Assembly: GCF_000718165.1 (NCBI RefSeq)
Contig: NZ_JOEY01000034.1
Span: forward strand, 44,727-108,726
Source of the DNA: Streptomyces fulvoviolaceus
GTDB taxonomy: Bacteria; Actinomycetota; Actinomycetes; Streptomycetales; Streptomycetaceae
DNA length: 64,000 nucleotides
Direction: 5' to 3'
Shown here piece after piece: positions 24,856-33,942 of this stretch. The notes below the pieces were generated by a model. It was not told the origin of the DNA and did no database searches. It saw only the letters and a list, made by a program, of their open reading frames with translations. How positions within the stretch are numbered: the first letter of the stretch is position 1; every line of letters starts with the position of its first letter. The translations under genes were made by a program, and so were the position numbers.

Positions 24856-25755
24856 ATGTCGTCACAGCTGAGCGGTGTCCTGACCGCGCTTGCCTCACCG
24901 TTCACGTCGGACGGGGAGATCGACGAGAAGACACTGCGCCGCCTGGTCGACCGCAGCGTCGACGGCGGTGTCGACGGTGTCGTCGCCTGCGGATCCACCG
25001 GTGAGTTCGCGGCGATGACCGGCGCGGAACGGCGCCGGGTCGTCGAGACCGTCGTGGACCAGGTGGCCGGGCGGGTGCCGGTCATCGCGCAGACCGGTGC
25101 GCTCAGCACCAGGGAAGCGGTCGAACTGTCCCGCCACGCGCAGGACGCCGGAGCCTCGGTCCTGATGGTCGTCGCCCCGTACTACGAGCCGCTCACGCTC
25201 GACGAGACGCTGCGCTACCTGCGTACCGTCGCCGACTCCGTGGACGTTCCGATCATGCTCTACAACCTGCCGGGGGCCACCGGTGTCAATCTCTCGCCGG
25301 ACACCGTCGGTCAGCTCGCCCGTGAGGTCGAGAACATCCGGTACATCAAGGACACCAGCGCGGACATGGCTCAGGCCGGGCAGCTGATCCACCGCCACGG
25401 CGACGTCATCTCCACCTTCGTCGGCTGGGACAGCCTGCTGCTGACCGCGATCTCCGAGGGCGCCGCCGGTGTCATGGCCGGGACCGCGAACGTGATGCCG
25501 GCCGAACTCGTCTCGATCCACCGCGCGTTGCGCGACGGCGACCTCGGACGCGCGCGATCCGAATGGGCGCGGATCTACCCGCTGATGGACGCGATCATGT
25601 CCGCTCCGTTCATCCCGGCCGTCAAGGCGGCCCTGGAGGCGGCCGGATTCCCCGTCGGAAGTCCGCGTGAGCCGGTGCTCGCCCTCGACGCCGCCACCAC
25701 CGCGAGGATCTCCTCCCTGGTCCAGGAGCTTCCGCAGTTGGCGGCGGCACGGTGA
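24856..25755 (+). CDS. DapA-family aldolase/dehydratase/deaminase, class I Schiff-base lyase
   Basis: A 299-residue TIM-barrel enzyme of the dihydrodipicolinate synthase/N-acetylneuraminate lyase superfamily. VVACGSTGEFAAMT holds the substrate-carboxylate loop, LMVVAPYYEPL the catalytic Tyr, NLPGATGVNLSP the hinge, and YIKDTSAD the Schiff-base Lys. Context argues against lysine biosynthesis: it lies in a catabolic operon under a GntR regulator. Known catabolic relatives include 4-hydroxy-pyrroline-2-carboxylate deaminase and 2-keto-3-deoxy-sugar-acid dehydratases, both of which feed an aldehyde dehydrogenase like that at 26853. Exact reaction unknown. GAGGAGA lies upstream of the ATG. Confidence 0.85.
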   Translation: MSSQLSGVLTALASPFTSDGEIDEKTLRRLVDRSVDGGVDGVVACGSTGEFAAMTGAERRRVVETVVDQVAGRVPVIAQTGALSTREAVELSRHAQDAGASVLMVVAPYYEPLTLDETLRYLRTVADSVDVPIMLYNLPGATGVNLSPDTVGQLAREVENIRYIKDTSADMAQAGQLIHRHGDVISTFVGWDSLLLTAISEGAAGVMAGTANVMPAELVSIHRALRDGDLGRARSEWARIYPLMDAIMSAPFIPAVKAALEAAGFPVGSPREPVLALDAATTARISSLVQELPQLAAAR

Positions 25756-25774
25756 CGAAGGGGGCGGGGCAGTC

Positions 25775-26863
25775 GTGAGGTTCCTCGACGAGCAGGACGT
25801 CCGTTCCGTGTTCGACCTCGACACCGCGATCGCCTCGCAGCGGACGGCGTTCATCGCTCTGGCGCGGGGAGAGGCGTGGCAGCCCGGGAAGATCCTGGGC
25901 GGTCACGCCGACGATCCGAGCACCGTCTTCTGCTATGCCTCGCGCCTCGACCGACTGAGCGGCCCCGTCTGCAAGTTCGGGAGCCTCAATCCCGGGAACG
26001 CGGGGACGGACCGGCCGACCATCCATGCCGTGGTCGCCGTGCTCGACCCCCACACCGGCGCCCCGCTCGCCTTCATGGACGGCACCGCGCTCACCACGTT
26101 GCGCACGGCCGCCGCGAGCGCGGTCGCGGTCGAGGCACTGGCCAGGAAGGGCGCGGCCCGCCTCCTCGTCCTGGGGTCCGGCGTACAGGGCCGGGCGCAC
26201 ATCGCGGCACTGCAGCACGGCGGGGACTACGCGTGGACCGGCATGTGGTCACCGCGCCGGCCCTCGCTCGACGCCTCCGTCGACCGCCTGCGCGAGCAGG
26301 GATGCGAGGTCGAACCGGTGGAGTCCCTGAGCGACGCGATCAGCGGGGCGGACGTGATCGTCTGCGCCACCCTGGCCACCGAACCGCTGTTCTCCGCGCG
26401 CGAGATCTCACCCGGCGCCACGATCATCACCGTCGGATCCTTCGAGCGGCACCGCTGCGAGATCGGTCCCGACATCCTCTACGCCGGCCAACGCGTCGTC
26501 GTCGATCACGAGCCTACGGCGCGACAGAACTGCGGTCCGATCGTCGCCGCCCGGGCACGGGCCGAGGCGCCGGAGCTGGAACTCCTCGAACTCGGCCATG
26601 TCCTGACCGGCGACGAGACCGGTCGCGGCAGCGACGACGACATCGTGACGTACCTCAGCGCCGGCCTCGGCGTTCAGGACGCGGCAGCGGCCTGGGCCAT
26701 CCACCAGCGGGCCGAAGCACGCGGCGTCGGCCGCAGCGTCGACCGGCCGGCCGCGTCGCAGCCCGAGTTCACCTCACCCGAGCTCACCCCACCCGACCCC
26801 GTCCCACCGAATCCAGCTGTTTCACACGGCCACCCCCAGGGAGTTACTGATCATGACTACTGA
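25775..26863 (+). CDS. Ornithine cyclodeaminase/mu-crystallin-family enzyme
   Basis: A 362-residue Rossmann-fold protein. The family core is clear: SQRTAFIALARGEAWQPGK, AFMDGTALTTLRTAAASAVAVE, the NAD(P)-binding LLVLGSGVQGRAHIAAL, VIVCATLATEPLFS and TYLSAGLGVQDAAAAWAI. Members are either lyases (ornithine cyclodeaminase) or NAD(P)H-dependent ketimine/imino-acid reductases such as delta1-pyrroline-2-carboxylate reductase. The GTG at 25775 is chosen because homology begins at once (RFLDEQDV) and GGGGCGGGG lies upstream. The last ~40 residues are an unusual Pro/Ser/Glu-rich tail; the gene overlaps the next start by 11 bases. Confidence 0.85.
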   Translation: MRFLDEQDVRSVFDLDTAIASQRTAFIALARGEAWQPGKILGGHADDPSTVFCYASRLDRLSGPVCKFGSLNPGNAGTDRPTIHAVVAVLDPHTGAPLAFMDGTALTTLRTAAASAVAVEALARKGAARLLVLGSGVQGRAHIAALQHGGDYAWTGMWSPRRPSLDASVDRLREQGCEVEPVESLSDAISGADVIVCATLATEPLFSAREISPGATIITVGSFERHRCEIGPDILYAGQRVVVDHEPTARQNCGPIVAARARAEAPELELLELGHVLTGDETGRGSDDDIVTYLSAGLGVQDAAAAWAIHQRAEARGVGRSVDRPAASQPEFTSPELTPPDPVPPNPAVSHGHPQGVTDHDY

Positions 26864-28364
26864 CGCCGGCCTCACGACTGCCACGGTTCGACGCGCGGCA
26901 GACGCGCCGCCCCTGATCTCCGCGGACGACCTTCCCCCGGCCCGGCACTTCGTCGACGGGAAGTTCCTCGACGGATCGACCGAGCGCGTCATCGACGTGG
27001 TCGACCCGAGCACGGAGAGCGTCATCGCCCGGATTCCCGAGGGAACCTCCGAGGACATCGACAGGGCGGTCGCCGCCGCGGTCGCGGCCAAGGCCTCGTG
27101 GGCACGGCTGGTCCCCAAGGACCGCTCGGAGGTGCTGCACGCCATCGCCGACCGGGTGGCCGAGCACACCGAGCTCCTGGCCAAGCTGGAGTCGGCGAAC
27201 ACCGGCAAGCCGCTCGCGGTGTCACGGGACGACGTCGGCATGACCATCGACACCTTCCGCTTCATGGCCGGTGCGATGCGCGCGACCACGTCCATGGCCG
27301 CCGGCGACTACGCCGAGAACCACCTGTCGGTCATCCTGCGTGAGCCGCTCGGAGTGGTCGGCGTGATCACCCCGTGGAACTACCCCCTGCTCATGGCGGC
27401 CTGGAAGATCGCGCCCATTCTCGCCGCCGGCAACACCCTGGTCCTCAAGCCCTCCGAGCAGACTCCGCTGACCACGCTGAAGTTCGCCGAGCTCGTGGCC
27501 GACCTGCTGCCGGCCGGTGTGCTGAACGTGGTGAACGGTTACGGCGCGGTCGCCGGCGCCCGGCTCGCCGAGCACCCGGACGTGGACATGATCGCCCTGA
27601 CCGGTTCGGTCAACAGCGGTCGTGCCGTCGCCCGGGCCGCCGCCGACACCCTCAAGCGTGTGCACCTCGAACTCGGCGGCAAGGCCCCGGTCGTGATCTT
27701 CCCGGACGCCGATCTCGCGGCCGCCGCATCGTCACTGCGCACCGCCGGCTTCTGGAACTCGGGTCAGGAATGCGGGGCCGCCTGTCGCGTACTCGTGCAC
27801 GAATCGGTCGCCGAGGAGTTCGTCGGGCAACTCGTCGACGAGGTCCGGGCCCTGGTCGTCGGTGAGCCGCAGGCCGGCGAGGACGTCGAGGTCGGCCCCA
27901 TGGTCTCGAAGGCACACTTCGACCGTGTCACGGGGTACTTGGAGCGCGCGAAGAGCGAGGGCGTCCGCGTGGCGACCGGAGGCGGCGCCCTCGACGGGCC
28001 CGGTTACTTCGTGGCCCCGACCGTGCTGGTCGACGTCCCCGAAGGCGCCGAGGTCGCCCGCGAGGAGATCTTCGGCCCGGTGATCACGGTCGAGGCCTTC
28101 GCCGACGAGGAGGAGGCGGTACGGCGGGCCAACGACGTCCCTCTCGGTCTGTCGGCATCGGTGTGGACCGAGAACGCCCGCCGCAGCCACGACATCCCCG
28201 CACGCCTCGACTTCGGAACCGTCTGGGTCAACTCGCATCTGGTCCTGGCCAGCGAGGTCCCCTGGGGCGGCTTCAAGGGCTCCGGCTACGGCCGGGACCT
28301 GTCGGTCTACGCGCTGGAGGACTACTCACGCACCAAGCACGTCATGCACAACCACGGGAGCTGA
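26853..28364 (+). CDS. Aldehyde dehydrogenase, aminobutyraldehyde/betaine-aldehyde type
   Basis: A 503-residue NAD(P)-dependent ALDH. Landmarks in order are GVITPWNYPLLMAAWKIAP, VLKPSEQTPLTTL, the catalytic base Glu in LELGGKAPVVIFPDAD, and the nucleophile Cys in FWNSGQECGAACRV. EEIFGPVITVEAF and VPWGGFKGSGYGRDLS follow. The pattern is closest to gamma-aminobutyraldehyde and betaine-aldehyde dehydrogenases. It is last in the operon and should oxidise the aldehyde produced upstream to an acid. The ~28-residue N-terminal extension is weakly conserved. Confident as ALDH; substrate unproven. Confidence 0.92.
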   Translation: MTTDAGLTTATVRRAADAPPLISADDLPPARHFVDGKFLDGSTERVIDVVDPSTESVIARIPEGTSEDIDRAVAAAVAAKASWARLVPKDRSEVLHAIADRVAEHTELLAKLESANTGKPLAVSRDDVGMTIDTFRFMAGAMRATTSMAAGDYAENHLSVILREPLGVVGVITPWNYPLLMAAWKIAPILAAGNTLVLKPSEQTPLTTLKFAELVADLLPAGVLNVVNGYGAVAGARLAEHPDVDMIALTGSVNSGRAVARAAADTLKRVHLELGGKAPVVIFPDADLAAAASSLRTAGFWNSGQECGAACRVLVHESVAEEFVGQLVDEVRALVVGEPQAGEDVEVGPMVSKAHFDRVTGYLERAKSEGVRVATGGGALDGPGYFVAPTVLVDVPEGAEVAREEIFGPVITVEAFADEEEAVRRANDVPLGLSASVWTENARRSHDIPARLDFGTVWVNSHLVLASEVPWGGFKGSGYGRDLSVYALEDYSRTKHVMHNHGS

Positions 28365-28389
28365 TCCCGCCCTTCCGGACGAGCGGCAA

Positions 28390-28443
28390 GAGCAGGCCCT
28401 GAACAGCGCTGAAAGAAGCGAACGCGCTGGTCAGGGCCTGCTC
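28390..28443. terminator. Bidirectional terminator between ALDH and sdaA
   Basis: GAGCAGGCCCTGA (28390-28402) and TCAGGGCCTGCTC (28431-28443) are perfect 13-base complements. The hairpin is extended by an inner AGCGC/GCGCT pair. It sits 26 bases after the ALDH stop and three bases from the sdaA stop, as expected for two convergent operons. Confidence 0.85.
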
Positions 28444-28445
28444 CC

Positions 28446-29813
28446 TCAGCACTCGATGATGTTGACCGCCAGCCCGCCCCGCGCCGTCTCCTTGTACTTC
28501 ACGCTCATGTCGGCCCCGGTGTCCTTCATCGTCTTGATGACCTTGTCGAGGGACACCTTGTGGGAGCCGTCGCCCCGCATCGCCATCTTGGCCGCTGTGA
28601 CCGCCTTCACCGCGGCCATGCCGTTGCGCTCGATGCACGGGATCTGGACCAGGCCGCCGACCGGGTCGCAGGTGAGACCGAGGTTGTGCTCCATGCCGAT
28701 CTCGGCGGCGTTCTCGACCTGTTCGGGAGATCCGCCGAGCACCTCGGCCAGCGCGCCCGCCGCCATCGAGCAGGCCGAGCCGACCTCGCCCTGGCAGCCG
28801 ACCTCGGCGCCGGAGATGGAGGCGTTCTCCTTGAAGAGCATGCCGATGGCGCCGGCGGCGAGCATGAAGCGGACCACCCCGTCCTCGTCGGCGCCGGGCA
28901 CGAAGTTGATGTAGTAGTGGAGGACGGCGGGGATGATTCCCGCGGCCCCATTGGTGGGCGCCGTGACCACCCGTCCACCCGCCGCGTTCTCCTCGTTCAC
29001 CGCCATCGCGTAGAGCGTGATCCACTCCATTGCGTGCGCCAACGGGTCGCCCTCCGCGCGGAGTTGGCGGGCCGTGACCGCGGCCCGGCGCTTGACCCGG
29101 AGGCCGCCCGGGAGGATGCCCTCGCGGGACATGCCGCGCGAGACGCACGCCTGCATCACCCGCCAGATCTCCAGCAGGCCGGTGCGGATCTCCTCCTCGG
29201 TCCGCCAGGCGCGCTCGTTCTCCAGCATCAGCGAGGAGATCGACAGGCCCGTCTCCTTCGTCAGACGCAGCAACTCGTCGCCGGTGCGGAAGGGGTACTT
29301 GAGGACCGTGTCGTCGAGCTTGATACGGTCCGCGCCCACCGCGTCCTCGTCCACGACGAAGCCGCCGCCGACCGAGTAGTACGTCTTCGACAGGAGTTCG
29401 GCGCCCTGTGCGTCGTACGCCCATATCGTCATGCCGTTCGCGTGGTACGGGAGCGTCTTACGGCGGTGCAGGACCAGGTCGTCGTCGTAGGAGAACGGGA
29501 TCTCGTGCTCGCCGAGCAGGCTCAGACGGCCGCCCGACCTGATCGCCTCCACCCGCTCGTCCGCCCCCTCCACGTCCACCGTCCGCGGCGAGGCGCCCTC
29601 CAGGCCGAGCAGCACCGCTTTCGGGGTGCCGTGACCGTGGCCGGTCGCGCCCAGGGAGCCGTAGAGCTCGCAGCGGACCGACGCGACGGGGTTGAGAACG
29701 CCCTCGTTGCGAAGGCGCCGCGCGAACATGCGCGCCGCACGCATCGGGCCGACCGTGTGGGAGCTCGACGGGCCGATGCCGATCGAGAACAGATCGAAGA
29801 CCGAGATGGCCAC
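28446..29813 (-). CDS. sdaA: L-serine ammonia-lyase (iron-sulfur, single chain)
   Basis: A 455-residue enzyme deaminating L-serine to pyruvate and ammonia, the same length as E. coli SdaA. It begins [21 protein letters not shown], the substrate-binding beta-domain motif. The 4Fe-4S cysteines are visible in [10 protein letters not shown] and [19 protein letters not shown]. The last residue is Cys (VNIIEC), the tail cysteine that plugs the active site in characterised members. A GTG start at 29813 has GGAGGAG upstream. It is last in the gcvT-gcvH-glyA-sdaA run, completing glycine to serine to pyruvate. Confidence 0.95.
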   Translation of the reverse strand: MAISVFDLFSIGIGPSSSHTVGPMRAARMFARRLRNEGVLNPVASVRCELYGSLGATGHGHGTPKAVLLGLEGASPRTVDVEGADERVEAIRSGGRLSLLGEHEIPFSYDDDLVLHRRKTLPYHANGMTIWAYDAQGAELLSKTYYSVGGGFVVDEDAVGADRIKLDDTVLKYPFRTGDELLRLTKETGLSISSLMLENERAWRTEEEIRTGLLEIWRVMQACVSRGMSREGILPGGLRVKRRAAVTARQLRAEGDPLAHAMEWITLYAMAVNEENAAGGRVVTAPTNGAAGIIPAVLHYYINFVPGADEDGVVRFMLAAGAIGMLFKENASISGAEVGCQGEVGSACSMAAGALAEVLGGSPEQVENAAEIGMEHNLGLTCDPVGGLVQIPCIERNGMAAVKAVTAAKMAMRGDGSHKVSLDKVIKTMKDTGADMSVKYKETARGGLAVNIIEC

Positions 29814-29869
29814 GGGAACTCCTCCTGAGAGGGTGGGGGCACACGTCGTCGGGTGCCCCCACCGGGGAA

Positions 29870-31132
29870 CTACTTGTTCAGACCGGGGTACAGCGGGTGC
29901 TTGTCGGCGAGGGCCTTGACCCGGGCCTTCAGGCCTTCCACGTCATACGACGGCTTCAGCGCCGAAGCGATGACGTCCGCGACCTCGGCGAAGTCCTCGG
30001 CCGTGAAACCGCGGGTGGCGAGGGCCGGCGTACCGATCCGCAGACCGGACGTCACCATCGGCGGACGCGGGTCGTTCGGGACCGCGTTGCGGTTGACCGT
30101 GATGCCGACCTCGTGCAGACGGTCCTCGGCCTGCCGGCCGTCCAGCTCGGACTCGCGCAGATCGACGAGAATGAGGTGCACGTCCGTGCCGCCGGACAGG
30201 ACGTTCACCCCGGCCTCACGGGCGTCCGCGGCCGTCAGACGCTCGGCGAGGATCCGCGCACCCTCCACCGTACGCCGCTGGCGCTCCTTGAAGTCCTCCG
30301 AGGCGGCGACCTTGAAGGAGACCGCCTTCGCCGCGATCACGTGCTCCAGGGGACCGCCCTGGAAGCCCGGGAAGACGGAGGAGTTGAGCTTCTTCGCGAA
30401 GTCCTTCTTGGCGAGGATGATGCCGCCGCGGGGGCCGCCCAGCGTCTTGTGGGTGGTGGAGGTGACGACATCGGCGTACTCGACCGGGTTCGGGTGCAGG
30501 CCCGCCGCGACCAGACCGGCGAAGTGCGCCATGTCGACCCACAGGTACGCCTCGACCTCGTCCGCGATCCGGCGGAACTCGGCGAAGTCCAGCTGCCGCG
30601 GATACGCCGACCAGCCCGCGATGATCACCTTCGGCCGGTGCTCCTTGGCGAGCCGCTCGACCTCCGCCATGTCGACGAGACCGGCGTCGTCCACGTGGTA
30701 CGCGACCACGTTGAACTGCTTGCCGGAGAAGTTCAGCCGCATCCCGTGGGTCAGGTGACCGCCGTGGGCGAGGTCCAGCCCGAGGATGGTGTCGCCGGGC
30801 TGGGCCAGCGCGAACAGCGCGGCCTGGTTGGCGGAGGCGCCGGAGTGGGGCTGCACGTTGGCGTACTCGGCGCCGAACAGCTCCTTGACCCGGTCGATCG
30901 CGATCTGCTCGGCGACGTCGACGTGCTCGCAGCCGCCGTAGTAGCGGCGACCGGGGTAGCCCTCGGCGTACTTGTTGGTGAGGACCGAGCCCTGCGCCTC
31001 CATGACCGCGAGAGGCGCGAAGTTCTCGGAGGCGATCATCTCGAGGGTGGACTGCTGGCGCTGGACCTCGGCGTCGACCGCGGCGGCGATCTCCGGGTCG
31101 AGCTCGTGCAGGGGCGTGTTCAGAACGGACAT
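29870..31132 (-). CDS. glyA: Serine hydroxymethyltransferase (glycine-cleavage operon copy)
   Basis: A 420-residue SHMT with [36 protein letters not shown], the PLP Lys in [14 protein letters not shown], and [20 protein letters not shown]. It lies between gcvH and sdaA under the glycine riboswitch, so its likely task when glycine is high is to make serine from glycine and the methylene-THF released by the glycine cleavage system. It is clearly paralogous to the SHMT at 17065-18369. Confidence 0.96.
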   Translation of the reverse strand: MSVLNTPLHELDPEIAAAVDAEVQRQQSTLEMIASENFAPLAVMEAQGSVLTNKYAEGYPGRRYYGGCEHVDVAEQIAIDRVKELFGAEYANVQPHSGASANQAALFALAQPGDTILGLDLAHGGHLTHGMRLNFSGKQFNVVAYHVDDAGLVDMAEVERLAKEHRPKVIIAGWSAYPRQLDFAEFRRIADEVEAYLWVDMAHFAGLVAAGLHPNPVEYADVVTSTTHKTLGGPRGGIILAKKDFAKKLNSSVFPGFQGGPLEHVIAAKAVSFKVAASEDFKERQRRTVEGARILAERLTAADAREAGVNVLSGGTDVHLILVDLRESELDGRQAEDRLHEVGITVNRNAVPNDPRPPMVTSGLRIGTPALATRGFTAEDFAEVADVIASALKPSYDVEGLKARVKALADKHPLYPGLNK

Positions 31133-31147
31133 CAGGTGTACGACTCC

Positions 31148-31525
31148 TCAGCCGGCGGAAAAGGCGGTGTACTCGTCGGCGGAGAGCAGGTCGGCCGGCT
31201 CCTCCGCGACGCGTACCTTGAACAGCCAGCCGCCCTCGAAGGGCGCGGAGTTCACCAGCGACGGGTCGTTGACGACGTCCTCGTTGACCTCGGTGACCTC
31301 ACCGGCGACGGGGGAGTACAGGTCGGAGACCGACTTGGTCGACTCCAGCTCGCCGCAGGTCTCGCCTGCGGTGACCGTGGCACCGACCTCCGGGAGCTGG
31401 ACGAAGACGACATCGCCGAGCGCGTTGGCCGCGTGCTCCGTGATGCCGACCGTCGAGACGCCGTCCTCGGCGCCCGACAGCCATTCGTGCTCCTTGCTGT
31501 AGCGCAGCTGCTGGGGGTTGCTCAT
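31148..31525 (-). CDS. gcvH: Glycine cleavage system H protein
   Basis: The 125-residue lipoyl carrier that shuttles the aminomethyl group between P, T and L proteins. YSKEHEWL opens the fold; [22 protein letters not shown] precedes the lipoylation site ESTKSVSD, with the modified Lys at residue 64. [18 protein letters not shown] closes it. The ATG at 31525 has AGGAGAA upstream. It lies 109 bases after gcvT. The P protein (gcvP) is not in this window, as usual for streptomycetes, where it lies elsewhere. Confidence 0.96.
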   Translation of the reverse strand: MSNPQQLRYSKEHEWLSGAEDGVSTVGITEHAANALGDVVFVQLPEVGATVTAGETCGELESTKSVSDLYSPVAGEVTEVNEDVVNDPSLVNSAPFEGGWLFKVRVAEEPADLLSADEYTAFSAG

Positions 31526-31634
31526 GGCCTGAATTCTCCTGTACGCGGGGGAGTGGTGGTGAGTGAGGGACTGCTGGAAACGCACGTGAGCAGCGGAAAT
31601 GTGCGCAGGGTCACGCACGGACCGCTTCGAGTGT

Positions 31635-32777
31635 CTACTTCTGCCGCTTGTAGAACGGCAGCGCCACGACCTCGTACGGTTCGTGGCTGCCCCGGATGTC
31701 CACACCGACACCGGCGGTGCCCGGCGCCGAGTGCTCGGCGTCGACGTACGCCATCGCGATCGGCTTCCCGAGCGTGGGGGAGGGGGCGCCCGAGGTGACC
31801 TCGCCGATCACCTGGCCGTCGGCGACGACCGGGTACCCGGCGCGCGGGACGCGGCGGCCCTCGGCGACCAGGCCGACCAGGACGCGCGGCGGCTCGTGGT
31901 TGAGGTTCTCGACGGCCTCGCGCAGGGCGGCGCGGCCCACGAAGTCGCCCGCCTTCTCGAACTTCACCACCCGGCCGAGCCCGGCGTCGAAGGGAGTCAG
32001 GGAGGTCGTCAGCTCGTGCCCGTACAGCGGCATGCCCGCCTCCAGGCGCAGCGTGTCCCGGCAGGACAGGCCGCAGGGGACCAGGCCGACGCCCTCGCCG
32101 GCCTTGGTCAGGGCCTGCCACAGCTCGACGGCGTCCTCCGGCTTCACGAACAGCTCGAAGCCGTCCTCGCCGGTGTAGCCGGTGCGGGCGATGAGGGCGG
32201 GGACACCCGCGACGGTGCCGGGCAGACCGGCGTAGTACTTCAGGCCGTCGAGGTCGGCGTCGGTGAGCGACTTGAGGATGCCGGGGGACTCGGGCCCCTG
32301 GACGGCGAGGAGGGCGTAGGCGTCCCGGTCGTCACGGACGACGGCGTCGAAGCCGACGACCCGCTCCACGAGTGCGTCGAGCACGATCTGCGCGTTGCCG
32401 GCGTTGGCGACGACCATGTAGTGAGAAGACCCGGCTTCGGTCTCACCGAGCCGGTAGACGATGAGATCGTCGAGGATGCCGCCGTCGGCCTGGCAGATCA
32501 TGGTGTAGCGGGCGCGGCCGACACCCACGGAGGCGATGTTGCCGACGAGGGCGAAGTTCAGGAAGTCGGCCGCCTGCGGCCCGGTCACGGTGATCTCGCC
32601 CATGTGCGAGAGGTCGAAGAGGCCGGCCTTCGTGCGGACGGCGTTGTGCTCGTCGCGCTCGGAGCCGTACCGCAGGGGCATGTCCCAGCCGGCGAAGTCG
32701 GTCATCGTCGCGCCGAGCGAACGATGCAGGGCATCGAGCGCGGTACGGCGCTTCTGAGAGGGGTCGTTACTGCTCAT
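31635..32777 (-). CDS. gcvT: Glycine cleavage system T protein (aminomethyltransferase)
   Basis: A 380-residue THF-dependent enzyme releasing ammonia and methylene-THF from the H-protein-bound aminomethyl group. Motifs are [62 protein letters not shown] and [20 protein letters not shown]. The ATG at 32777 is chosen with GGGAG upstream; the frame stays open to 32825, but that would start inside the riboswitch. First gene of the glycine operon. Confidence 0.96.
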   Translation of the reverse strand: MSSNDPSQKRRTALDALHRSLGATMTDFAGWDMPLRYGSERDEHNAVRTKAGLFDLSHMGEITVTGPQAADFLNFALVGNIASVGVGRARYTMICQADGGILDDLIVYRLGETEAGSSHYMVVANAGNAQIVLDALVERVVGFDAVVRDDRDAYALLAVQGPESPGILKSLTDADLDGLKYYAGLPGTVAGVPALIARTGYTGEDGFELFVKPEDAVELWQALTKAGEGVGLVPCGLSCRDTLRLEAGMPLYGHELTTSLTPFDAGLGRVVKFEKAGDFVGRAALREAVENLNHEPPRVLVGLVAEGRRVPRAGYPVVADGQVIGEVTSGAPSPTLGKPIAMAYVDAEHSAPGTAGVGVDIRGSHEPYEVVALPFYKRQK

Positions 32778-32821
32778 CGGACGGTCGTCTCCCAAGGCAT
32801 GACGGGCGAGGTCGTTCCTCC

Positions 32822-33022
32822 CCATCTGTCATCGGAACCTGAGAGGTTCGCCATGAAGGACATGGCTTGCACCGTGGGTGGGGCCACCAGGAAACAGCGG
32901 CCCGCTTTTCAGATGTGCCTCGCCCGCGCGGTAACGGGGCCTGAGAGATTCAAGGGAGGGACTTGCTCCTTCGGCGCCCGGGTACGCGTACGAGAACGTA
33001 CGACCCGGGACTCTCCCGCGCG
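32822..33022 (-). ncRNA. Tandem glycine riboswitch upstream of gcvT
   Basis: On the minus strand a GGGAGAGT element (33017-33010) opens the first aptamer. It continues with GCGCCGAAGGAGCAA and AATCTCTCAGGCCCC, the conserved CTCTCAGG being at 32947-32940. A linker with GGCGAGGCACATCTGAAAAG follows. The second aptamer has GGTGCAAGCC and the second CTCTCAGG (32845-32838), closing with GACAGATGGGG. Two glycine aptamers in tandem directly before gcvT is the textbook arrangement that turns the operon on at high glycine. The expression platform lies in the 45 bases before gcvT. Confidence 0.92.
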
Positions 33023-33221
33023 GATTCAAGCGGCCGGTATGCAGTTGGCGCGGACATCATTGCACGCATCGGACGAGTACGGCAGGGCCGCATCTGGCCC
33101 CTCCCCTTTGTGACTGGCTTGTGGCAGGACGATCACGAAAACGCGAGACATCGCGGATTACCTTCTCTTTACACTCGGTGGGGATGGGACGTGAGACCCA
33201 CCCCAGGGGAGGACGATCACG

Positions 33222-33890
33222 GTGAACAGGACTCCGGCGTACGCCACGAGCTCAGCCGTCGCGCTGCCCAAGCAGCCCGCGGGCCCGGCGCGGGAGGCGT
33301 GCGGCCCGCTGCCCGCACCCGTCGTCCGCGACCTGCGCGACCGTGCCGGCCACAGCCCGCACGCCCTGCTGTTCGGCCCCAAGGACCTGGTGGTGATCAC
33401 GGGCCTGCCCGGCAGCGGCAAGACCACGCTCATGAAGCGCACCGTCAAGGGCATGGGGATCGACTCCCAGAACACCCGCGACCGCTGGGACACCCGGCTC
33501 TCCCGTTTCCTGCCCTACGCGGTCTACCGCCCGCTCGTCCGCCTCGCCCACTACGCCGGACTGCGCCGCGCCCTGCGCTCCGGCAAGGGTGTCGTCGTGC
33601 ACGACTGCGGTACGCAGGCCTGGGTGCGCGGCTGGCTGGCCCGGGAGGCCCGCCGCCGGGGCGGCATGCTGCACCTGCTGCTGCTCGACGTCACCCCGGG
33701 CACGGCCCTGGCCGGCCAGCGCGAGCGCGGCCGCGGTGTCTCGCGGTACGCGTTCCTGCGGCACCGCGGGGCGGCGTCCCGGCTGATCCGGTCCGTGGAG
33801 CAGGGCGACCTGCCCCAGGGCTGCGGCTCGGCGGTGCTGATCGACCGGGCCGCGGCGGACGTGCTGCGCCGGATCGGCTTCACGGGCTGA
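33222..33890 (+). CDS. P-loop ATP/GTP-binding protein (AAA/kinase-like)
   Basis: A 222-residue protein with a Walker A motif in VVITGLPGSGKTTLMKR (residues ~57-73), followed by NTRDRWDTRLSRFLPYAVYRPLVRL and a Walker-B-like GKGVVVHDCGTQ. LLLLDVTPGTALAGQRERGRGVSRYAFLRH contains paired arginines like the lid of zeta-toxin or AAA_33 kinases. It is probably a small-molecule or nucleotide kinase, but the substrate is not apparent. GTG start with AGGGGAGGA about 13 bases upstream. Divergent from the glycine riboswitch and 52 bases before the SseB-like gene. Confidence 0.75.
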   Translation: MNRTPAYATSSAVALPKQPAGPAREACGPLPAPVVRDLRDRAGHSPHALLFGPKDLVVITGLPGSGKTTLMKRTVKGMGIDSQNTRDRWDTRLSRFLPYAVYRPLVRLAHYAGLRRALRSGKGVVVHDCGTQAWVRGWLAREARRRGGMLHLLLLDVTPGTALAGQRERGRGVSRYAFLRHRGAASRLIRSVEQGDLPQGCGSAVLIDRAAADVLRRIGFTG

Positions 33891-33942
33891 CCCGATAGCC
33901 TTTCGGCCACACCAGCGGTTCACAGCAGGCGGTCAGAAGACG

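Noticed and set aside
32777..32825. A 16-residue longer gcvT
   Set aside because: It would begin inside the glycine riboswitch and lacks a ribosome binding site; the start at 32777 has GGGAG and matches family length.
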